In this document: in pieces, positions 7,197 to 12,582 of the stretch
Layout of the letters: each line of letters begins with the position of its first letter
Position numbering within the stretch: position 1 is the first letter of the stretch
DNA from: CAYHIW01 sp964356745
Lineage (GTDB): Bacteria; Patescibacteriota; Microgenomatia; UBA1406; GWC2-37-13
Reading direction: 5' to 3'
DNA: 12,582 nucleotides
Assembly (NCBI GenBank): GCA_964356745.1
Contig: CAYHIW010000028.1
Location: 1 to 12,582 of the forward strand
Made by a program: the position numbers and the translations under genes
The notes under the pieces: generated by a model
Seen by the model: only the letters and a program-made list of their open reading frames with translations
Told to the model about the DNA's origin: nothing
Database searches by the model: none

Positions 7197-8162
7197 TCAG
7201 ACAGAGATCTGCCACTTCTTTCTTTTTCCTTTTGAATCCTTATAAAAAAGAACCATGAGAATATGAGCTATATCAAAATTGAATAGATTTAAAAAGAATA
7301 CGCGAGAAATCCTTGTCATTTTTTTTAGCCAAATTAAAAATATGAATCTTAATGAAACATTTCGTTTGTTAATCTTACAAATATCGTCATAATGTTTACC
7401 TAACACTGAATGCCAATACGGTAAAAAAGTATTTTTTTTACTTAAACCAAAAGATCTATTATCTGCTCTAAACTTCAATTGGGGCTTTTGGAAAAAAAAT
7501 ACTTTATAATTTGAAGGGTTGTAATAGATGAATGACGGGTAGAAAAATACAAGAGTCTCTTCTAAATTTCCAAACTTCTTATGAATAATTGGTAGATTAT
7601 TTTTAAACAAATCTCTGCTAATTATGGTATTTGACATAACACCCACATACCAATCAAAAGGAAGAGAAACTTTAGATTCTAAATAGTGAAATAGTTCTTT
7701 TTTTGTCTTAAAGATACGATCTCCCCCTACCATTCTTAATAAATTCGAATCAACTAACGAGGTCATATCTTTAGAAAATAAATCGGTATTGCATGTTATA
7801 GCATCAGGTTTGTGATTTCTTAAAACCTCAATAACGCTTTGAATAGAATCGCTATAATGCAGGTCATCATCAGAAAAAAACCAGATGTATTTGCCTTTCG
7901 CATATAAGCCCACCTTTATTAAATTCTGTGCCTTTATATTTTTATTATTTCTATAATATCTTATATTTTTATATTTTTTTTGAAATTTTTTCACAACTCT
8001 CTGTGTATTATCAGAACTAGCATTGTCTGATATAATCACTTCTATCATTCCGTGCATATATTCATTTTTAAATTGGGAAACAATGCTTTTTAAACAAGCA
8101 TCCAAAAAATTACATCTATTAAATGTGGGTATGCAAATTGAAAGTATGGGAGTTTTGCGCAT
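7197..8162 (-). CDS. Family 2 glycosyltransferase
   Basis: This 321-residue protein, the only gene on the - strand, starts LSICIPTFNRCNFL (7-20). It has VIISDNASSDNT (42-53, D46) and FFSDDDL with the acidic DDD at 98-100, which serves as the D-x-D metal site. These are signatures of GT-A family 2 enzymes, in the ABEQUOSYLTRANSFERASE-like subgroup where IPTFNR and SDNAS are common. The remainder has SLPFDWYVGVMSN and LEETLVFFYPS, where the Glu residues may give the catalytic base. The C-terminal 50 residues are hydrophobic and basic, suggesting membrane association. It ends 13 bases from the methyltransferase stop, convergently. Its ATG lies 87 bases from the divergent epimerase. The orientation and strong AT bias (a row at 7921-7980 is about 12% GC by hand count) suggest it was added separately from the + strand run. 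Confidence 0.85.
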   Translation of the reverse strand: MRKTPILSICIPTFNRCNFLDACLKSIVSQFKNEYMHGMIEVIISDNASSDNTQRVVKKFQKKYKNIRYYRNNKNIKAQNLIKVGLYAKGKYIWFFSDDDLHYSDSIQSVIEVLRNHKPDAITCNTDLFSKDMTSLVDSNLLRMVGGDRIFKTKKELFHYLESKVSLPFDWYVGVMSNTIISRDLFKNNLPIIHKKFGNLEETLVFFYPSFIYYNPSNYKVFFFQKPQLKFRADNRSFGLSKKNTFLPYWHSVLGKHYDDICKINKRNVSLRFIFLIWLKKMTRISRVFFLNLFNFDIAHILMVLFYKDSKGKRKKWQISV

Positions 8163-8175
8163 AATTGTGTATTCA

Positions 8176-8202
8176 ATTATATAATAAGTTTCAACTTTGC
8201 AA
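8176..8202 (-). promoter_or_regulatory. Candidate promoter for the - strand glycosyltransferase
   Basis: On the - strand a TTGCAA (8202-8197) could serve as -35 and a perfect TATAAT (8181-8176) as -10, with a 15-base spacer, slightly short of the usual 17. Only 13 bases separate the -10 from the ATG at 8162, so a transcript would have a leader of about six bases or none. In DNA this AT-rich, TATAAT can arise by chance. Confidence 0.35.
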
Positions 8203-8204
8203 CC

Positions 8205-8210
8205 TATAAT
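8205..8210 (+). promoter_or_regulatory. Candidate -10 element for the + strand SDR gene
   Basis: A perfect TATAAT lies 39 bases before the ATG at 8250, in the 87-base spacer between divergent genes. I see no good -35 at 16-18 bases upstream. It lies only three bases from the - strand TTGCAA, so the two candidate promoters would be packed back to back. Confidence 0.3.
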
Positions 8211-8249
8211 TAATTACTTTTGTACTAAATATTTTAAGATTTTATTTGT

Positions 8250-9140
8250 ATGTCAAAGAAAAAGAACATATTGATTACTGGGGGGTCGGGCTACATCGGA
8301 AGAAATCTTCAGGAACACCTAAAAAACAAATACATCGTTTATGCACCCTCGCGTAAACAGCTAGATTTGTTAGATGCAAAAGCTACTAATAAATATTTTA
8401 GAGCGCATCAGATAGATGTTGTTATTCATACGGCGGTGGTTGGTGGGACTCGAAAATCCAAACATATACAGGACTCAATTTACCAAAATTTGAGAATGTT
8501 CATTAATACTATTAATAATAAAGATTATTTCAAAAAAATGATCAATTTGGGATCTGGAGCAGAGTACGATAAAGTTAAGCCTATAATCAATGTAAAAGAA
8601 AGTGACTTTGATAAAAAAATTCCAATAGATGATTATGGATTTTATAAATATGTATGTTCGAAGTATATAGAAAATTCAGATAAAGTTATTAATTTACGAA
8701 TATTTGGTTTGTTTGGTAAATATGAAAATTATGGGATTCGCTTTATATCTAACGCTATATGCCGATCTCTACTTAAATTACCGATAACAATTAATAAGAA
8801 TGTTTTTTTTGATTACGTATCTATAGAAGACTTTTCCAAGCTCATTGAGTACTTTATAGAAAATCCCTCAAAAGAGAAATTTTATAATATTGGCCGTGGA
8901 CAAAAAATTGACTTAATTACTATTGCAAAAAAAATAAATAAAATCGCGCCTAATAAGGTGAAAATTATTGTTAAAAAAAGAGGTTTAGATAATGAATATA
9001 CGTGCAATAATTCGCGACTGATTAAAGAACTAAAAAATTTCCAATTTGAAAAGTTTGACGTTTCGCTTGTACGTCTTTACAACTGGTACATGAAAACGCT
9101 TAATACATTAAACAAAAACAAGATATTGCAAGAGGAATGA
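8250..9140 (+). CDS. NAD-dependent epimerase/dehydratase or 4-keto-sugar reductase (extended SDR)
   Basis: The 296-residue protein has an N-terminal nucleotide-binding motif ITGGSGYIGRNL (9-20) and VVIHTAVVGG (57-66). The likely catalytic residues are S102 in LGSGAEYD and Y129 with K133 in YGFYK, the SDR Y-x3-K pair. LRIFGLFG (149-156) and the later FDYVSIEDF segment fit the sugar-nucleotide-modifying branch. The short length, GSGAEYD and the G-R-N-L start recall GDP-fucose synthase-like or RmlD-like reductases more than 4-epimerases, so a 4-keto-sugar reductase acting late in deoxysugar synthesis is a reasonable guess. The substrate is unresolved. It stands after a divergent promoter region and 68 bases before the dehydrogenase-aldolase-ThDP trio. 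It could prepare or finish the sugar that the trio modifies; this is inference. No clear Shine-Dalgarno sequence is seen. Confidence 0.8.
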   Translation: MSKKKNILITGGSGYIGRNLQEHLKNKYIVYAPSRKQLDLLDAKATNKYFRAHQIDVVIHTAVVGGTRKSKHIQDSIYQNLRMFINTINNKDYFKKMINLGSGAEYDKVKPIINVKESDFDKKIPIDDYGFYKYVCSKYIENSDKVINLRIFGLFGKYENYGIRFISNAICRSLLKLPITINKNVFFDYVSIEDFSKLIEYFIENPSKEKFYNIGRGQKIDLITIAKKINKIAPNKVKIIVKKRGLDNEYTCNNSRLIKELKNFQFEKFDVSLVRLYNWYMKTLNTLNKNKILQEE

Positions 9141-9164
9141 TAAATAGTAAGGAAAGGTTCATTT

Positions 9165-9182
9165 TGATATACTAAACAGTAT
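9165..9182 (+). promoter_or_regulatory. Candidate extended -10 promoter overlapped by a short inverted repeat
   Basis: In the 68-base spacer before the acetaldehyde dehydrogenase gene, TGATATACT (9165-9173) fits an extended -10 element (TGnTATAAT with one mismatch). No strong -35 is visible, which extended -10 promoters do not need. ATACT (9169-9173) and AGTAT (9178-9182) form a 5-base inverted repeat with a 4-base gap that overlaps the -10, so it could be an operator half-pair. Short palindromes are common by chance in AT-rich DNA. The ATG follows at 9209. Confidence 0.35.
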
Positions 9183-9208
9183 AAAAAAAGAGTCATACAG
9201 ATCCACTT

Positions 9209-10093
9209 ATGAATATCAAAAAGATTAAGGTCGGGATTATTGGAACGGGAAATATTGGAACTGATTTATTATTGAAGATTCAAAAATCCAAGTTTTTGGA
9301 GTGTGGCATGTTTTCTGGTGTTAGGGGCGATTCCCCTGGCATACAAAGAGCAAGGCAATTAGGCATTCCAACATCCACTGATTCTATACGTGTTTTTGAA
9401 AAACGTAATTGTAAAGTAGATATTGTGTTTGACGCAACCTCTGCAAAATCTCACAGCATACATGCTCCAATATTGAAAAAGTTAGGACTTTTTACAATCG
9501 ACTTAACTCCGTCACGAATAGGAAAAATGTGCGTCCCTCTAATTAATTTGGATGAATGTTTAAATAAAAACAACATCAACATGATCACTTGTGGTGGGCA
9601 AGCAACTATTCCAATCATTTCAGAAATACTGAAAGTACACCCTTCAACAGAGTACGTAGAAATTGTTTCGAGCATCTCTTCAAAATCAGCAGGAATGGCA
9701 ACGAGAGAAAATATTGATGAGTATACCCAAACCACTGCGGAATCAATACGATCGTTTTCTGGAATACCATCCGCTAAGGCAATAATTATTCTAAATCCAG
9801 CAGAACCTCCGATTCTCATGAATAATACAATTTACGCACTTGTAAAGAAACCCAAAATGGACATTATCAAAAAGCGAATTCTTACTATAGTGAAAAAAAT
9901 GAAGCAGTATATACCTGGTTATGAACTGGTACTTGGACCTGTGTATGAAAATAATAAAATTATCATAATGATAAAAGTAAAAGGTCAAGGAGATTTCTTA
10001 CCAGCATATGCTGGAAATTTAGATATAATAAATGCCGCAGCAATTGTCGCAGCAGAAAGATATGCTCGTGTAAAATTACTAAAAAAAGTATGA
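9209..10093 (+). CDS. mhpF: Acetaldehyde dehydrogenase (acylating), MhpF/DmpF type
   Basis: This 294-residue enzyme oxidises acetaldehyde to acetyl-CoA with NAD and CoA, or runs in reverse. The NAD-binding motif is IIGTGNIGTDL (10-20). The catalytic Cys is C128 in MITCGGQAT (125-133). The block SSISSKSAGMATRENIDEYT (154-173) is typical of the family, as is NPAEPPILMNNTIYA (196-210) in the dimerisation and CoA region. Length is slightly below the usual 305-316. In aromatic meta-cleavage pathways it forms a complex with 4-hydroxy-2-oxovalerate aldolase and receives acetaldehyde through a channel. Here the aldolase gene overlaps its stop by ATGA (10090-10093), consistent with that complex. The surrounding genes are glycan-related rather than aromatic-degrading, so the role is likely biosynthetic; this is inference. 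It is preceded by a candidate extended -10 promoter and lacks a clear Shine-Dalgarno sequence. Confidence 0.92.
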   Translation: MNIKKIKVGIIGTGNIGTDLLLKIQKSKFLECGMFSGVRGDSPGIQRARQLGIPTSTDSIRVFEKRNCKVDIVFDATSAKSHSIHAPILKKLGLFTIDLTPSRIGKMCVPLINLDECLNKNNINMITCGGQATIPIISEILKVHPSTEYVEIVSSISSKSAGMATRENIDEYTQTTAESIRSFSGIPSAKAIIILNPAEPPILMNNTIYALVKKPKMDIIKKRILTIVKKMKQYIPGYELVLGPVYENNKIIIMIKVKGQGDFLPAYAGNLDIINAAAIVAAERYARVKLLKKV

Positions 10094-11145
10094 ATAACAA
10101 AAAAAAGGAAATACTCATTATTGACTCAACACTAAGAGATGGATCTCACGCGGTTCGGCACCAATTGTCACAAAAAAACATTGCTGAATATGCAGAAGCT
10201 GCGGAGGCTGCGGGAATAAAAATTCTCGTTGTTGGGCATGGGAATGGACTAGGAGCCTCCTCTCTGCATTTGGGAATTTCTGCAGTATCAGACATTAAAA
10301 TGCTTAGAGCCGCAAAAAAACAGTTAAAACAAACCAAATTGTCGGCTTTTCTAATCCCTGGCTTTGGCACAATCAATGACGATATCAAACCCTCACTAAA
10401 AGAAGGGTTGCAGGTCATTATGATAGCCTCTCACTGCACAGAAGCCAATGTAACGCGTCAGCACATTGAATTTGCAAAAAGCAATGGGGTTGATGCCTAC
10501 GGCATCCTTATGATGAGTCACATGTTACCGGCTTCAAAATTATTAGAGCAGGCTAAACTTATGCAACAATATGGAGTTATAGGTGTTATTCTCATGGATT
10601 CTGCTGGCGCATATCTTCCCTCAGAGGTTAAAGAAAAAATTTCAACACTCGTTGAGAATCTCACCGTAGACGTTGGATTCCATGCGCATAATAATCTTGG
10701 TTTGGCTGTAGCCAACTCTATTACCGCGGTTCAGTCTGGAGCGACGATATTAGACACAACGTCTCGAGGATTTGGTGCTGGTGCTGGCAACTGCCAAATG
10801 GAGGTGGTCATTGGGGTTCTTCATAAGCTAGGCTACAGAACAGGACTAGATCTCTATAAACTTATGGACATCAGTGAAAATATAGTAGCGAGATTCATGA
10901 CTCGCCCGCAAGAAATCAATAACTTAACCTTAAGCAGTGGTCTTGCCGGAGTTTTTTCCGGTTTCGCCCCTCACGCGCTCGAAGCTTCAATAAAATATGA
11001 CGTAGACGTTCGTGATATATTTATGGAATTAGGAAGAAGAAATATAATAGCAGGACAGGAAGACGTTATAATAGACGTTGCCATGAATTTAAAGCAAACA
11101 AAAGAAAAAAATGATGAAAATTTTCAAATAGAATCATTATCATGA
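10090..11145 (+). CDS. mhpE: 4-hydroxy-2-oxovalerate aldolase, DmpG/MhpE type
   Basis: The 351-residue enzyme belongs to the class II pyruvate aldolases with an HMG-CoA-lyase-like TIM barrel. It reversibly cleaves 4-hydroxy-2-oxopentanoate to pyruvate and acetaldehyde. The N-terminal signature is STLRDGSHAVRHQ (13-25), giving R16, metal-binding D17 and catalytic-base H20 by comparison with DmpG. The metal His pair is H198 and H200 in GFHAHNNLGLAVANS (196-210). GFGAGAGNCQ (227-236) is the later conserved loop. The C-terminal portion (from about 270) corresponds to the domain that contacts the dehydrogenase. Length is close to the usual 340-350. It overlaps the dehydrogenase gene before it and the ThDP-enzyme gene after it by four bases each. 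All motifs are intact, so activity is expected, but the aldehyde partner may differ from acetaldehyde. Confidence 0.92.
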   Translation: MNNKKKEILIIDSTLRDGSHAVRHQLSQKNIAEYAEAAEAAGIKILVVGHGNGLGASSLHLGISAVSDIKMLRAAKKQLKQTKLSAFLIPGFGTINDDIKPSLKEGLQVIMIASHCTEANVTRQHIEFAKSNGVDAYGILMMSHMLPASKLLEQAKLMQQYGVIGVILMDSAGAYLPSEVKEKISTLVENLTVDVGFHAHNNLGLAVANSITAVQSGATILDTTSRGFGAGAGNCQMEVVIGVLHKLGYRTGLDLYKLMDISENIVARFMTRPQEINNLTLSSGLAGVFSGFAPHALEASIKYDVDVRDIFMELGRRNIIAGQEDVIIDVAMNLKQTKEKNDENFQIESLS

Positions 11146-12582
11146 AAGTAAGCGATTACATCATTACATATTTAGCTGAAAAGGGGGTTGATACCATTTT
11201 TATGGTTCCTGGTGGACAAGCAATGTTTCTCAATGATGCCGTCTACAGAACAAAACAAATTAAACCCATTTTTACCCACCACGAACAAGCGGCGGGTATG
11301 GCGGCGGAAGCTTATGGTAGGATTTCTGGAAATCTTGGCGTTGCCATGGTAACAGCGGGACCAGGAGCAATAAATGCTCTTACTGGAGTTGCTGGTGGAT
11401 GGACTGATTCTGCACCTATGATGGTGCTCTCAGGTCAATCGTCACTCTCAAACACCGTATACATGGAAAAAACTAATATTCGACAATATGGCCTTCAGGG
11501 AATTTATATCAAACCACTAGCAAAATCTATAACAAAATATTTTGTTACTGTTGATGATCCGGCAAACATCGCTTATTACCTGGAGAAAGCATATTATTTG
11601 GCAACAACAGGTAGATTGGGACCTGTATGGATTGAGGTGCCGTTAGACGTACAACGCATGGAAGTACCTACCAAANNNNNNNNNNCAAACACTTTGAACC
11701 CCCCAAGATAATTTCGCAGCAAAACATCGTTCAAAAACAAGTATCTAAAACACTTGCATTATTGTATAAAAGCAAACAACCACTTATCCTCGTTGGACAG
11801 GGTGTGCGCATTGCCAAAGCTAACGAGATATTGTTAAAACTTCTAAATAAAACCAATATTCCCGTTGTCACTACACGGCTTGGGATTGACTTGATTGTCA
11901 GTGATAATCCTTTATTTGTAGGAAGACCTGGACTCTATGGAGATAGATCTGCAAATTTTGCCATACAACTTGCTGATTTTATCTTAATTATCGGTGCACG
12001 ATTAGATTCAGGAATCATTGGTTATGACGCTCTAGACTGGGGGAGACATGCTCGAAAAGTTATTGTCGATATAGATCCGAATGAATTAGAAAAACCAGGC
12101 ATACAAAATACGCTAAAATTTCTGTGTGACGCACGGGAGTTTTTAACAGAATTTTCTACTCAAGTAAATGTTAAAAAAATACCCCCAACAAAAAAATGGA
12201 TTACTTATTGCAATAAGCTTAAAAATGCATATCCAACAGTTTTGTCTTCCTACAAAAACGGGGATCCAGTAAATTCGTATTATTTGTCGCAGCAATTGTC
12301 ACTTGCCGCTAAACCCAGCGATGTTATTGTCGTTGACACAAGCTCTCCATTCCATGTAGTTTGTCAGGCGTGGAATATTAAGAAAGGTCAACGATTTATC
12401 ACAACCGGTGGTATATCAACCATGGGATATTGGGCTGCTGCTATAGGGGCGTGTTTGGCCAATAAACGTAAGCGTACTATTGTAGTTACTGGAGATGGAT
12501 GCTTACAAATGAACATTCAGGAACTTGCTACGGTAAAACACAACAAGCTACCAATCAAACTTTTCGTTGTTAATAATAAGGG
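11142..12582 (+). CDS. Acetolactate-synthase-like ThDP-dependent enzyme (interrupted by assembly gap, 3' end outside window)
   Basis: The first part (11142-11675) is the PYR domain. The catalytic Glu E48 is in THHEQAAGMAAEAYGR (45-60), followed by VTAGPGAINALTGVAGGWTDSAPMMVLSGQ features and PVWIEVPLDVQ. The 10-N gap then intervenes. After it the coding frame shifts (first part frame 0, later part frame 2 counted modulo 3) and runs open to the window end. The middle domain reads PLILVGQGVRIA, then GRPGLYGDRSANFAIQLADF and IIGARLDSG, as in acetolactate synthase large subunits. The ThDP/magnesium motif GDGCLQMN begins at 12491, with NN before the edge. The apparent stop at 11709-11711 is out of frame and an artefact. 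Family: ThDP-dependent decarboxylase/ligase acting on pyruvate or similar. Housekeeping acetolactate synthase is possible. However, the 4-base overlap with the aldolase and the glycan context favour a specialised C-C bond-forming enzyme (compare YerE, which adds an acetaldehyde unit to a keto-sugar). Confidence 0.88.
11676..11685. other. Assembly gap of 10 N in the ThDP-enzyme gene
   Basis: Ten N stand between bases 11675 and 11686. The protein alignment continues naturally on both sides (PLDVQRMEVPTK before, KHFEPPKIISQQ after) but in different frames. The true missing length is therefore not 10; it must be congruent to 2 modulo 3 (for example 2, 5, 8 or 11 bases, or more) for the two reading frames to join, or else the gene is broken. 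It sits in the linker between the PYR and central domains, where family length varies. Confidence 0.95.

Noticed and set aside
9164..9185. TTGATA (9164-9169) and TATAAA (9180-9185) as a -35/-10 pair
   Set aside because: The spacer is only 10 bases, too short for a sigma-70-type promoter. The extended -10 reading is better.
9451..9819. A 122-residue open frame on the - strand
   Set aside because: It sits entirely antisense to the acetaldehyde dehydrogenase, whose conserved motifs fill this stretch in the + frame.
9209..11145. An aromatic meta-cleavage catabolic operon
   Set aside because: Only the terminal dehydrogenase and aldolase are present. No ring-cleavage dioxygenase, hydratase or decarboxylase is nearby, and the flanking genes concern glycans.
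11709..11711. TAA as the stop of the ThDP-enzyme gene
   Set aside because: It is only in frame if the N run is exactly ten bases. The conserved protein continues in another frame past it.
1..12582. Recoding of TGA (as in Gracilibacteria or Absconditabacteria)
   Set aside because: TGA ends several genes at the expected family length and at ATGA junctions, and no conserved domain needs TGA read as an amino acid.

Overview
The window looks like part of a surface-glycan (capsule, O-antigen-like or glycolipid) biosynthesis locus from an AT-rich bacterium with very tightly packed genes. Eleven genes lie on the + strand and one on the - strand. Most neighbours are 1 to 11 bases apart or overlap by 1 to 14 bases, often through ATGA. 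Most starts have no clear Shine-Dalgarno sequence. TGA is used as an ordinary stop, which argues against the code-4/25 lineages. Compact layout, weak ribosome sites, a Cys-rich epimerase and a B12/radical SAM-type neighbour would fit a Candidate Phyla Radiation (Patescibacteria, for example Microgenomates) genome reconstructed from a metagenome. This placement is an inference. The 10-N scaffold gap supports draft-assembly origin only.

Region 1 (1-3713): the C-terminal part of a radical SAM protein, a small multi-pass membrane protein with metal-binding-type His/Asp motifs, a NodB-type polysaccharide deacetylase, a class I methyltransferase, and an extended SDR epimerase closely resembling dTDP-L-rhamnose 4-epimerase (WbiB/Tle type) with its zinc-ribbon-like insert.

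Region 2 (3710-7183): two family-2 glycosyltransferases, a left-handed beta-helix acetyltransferase and a NanM-like putative sugar O-methyltransferase, all in one overlapping or near-overlapping run. These would assemble and decorate a glycan. A weak hairpin plus T-run lies at the end of this run.

Region 3 (7197-9140): a third family-2 glycosyltransferase on the - strand, convergent with the methyltransferase. It is divergent from a second SDR protein across an 87-base promoter-like spacer. This part, with the preceding methyltransferase, is visibly more AT-rich than its flanks.

Region 4 (9141-12582, running off the end): a three-gene unit starting after a 68-base spacer with an extended -10 motif. 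It encodes an acylating acetaldehyde dehydrogenase (MhpF/DmpF type), a 4-hydroxy-2-oxovalerate aldolase (DmpG/MhpE type) and an acetolactate-synthase-like ThDP enzyme. In aromatic catabolism the first two form a channelling complex. Here no meta-cleavage genes accompany them and all neighbours are glycan genes. The most interesting reading is therefore that the trio makes or attaches a two- or three-carbon unit on a sugar, by analogy with the ThDP enzyme YerE of yersiniose synthesis. The ThDP gene is interrupted by the 10-N gap, across which the reading frame changes, and its 3' end lies outside the window.

No stretch over 300 bases lacks a gene. I saw no tRNA, rRNA, CRISPR array, insertion sequence or origin.
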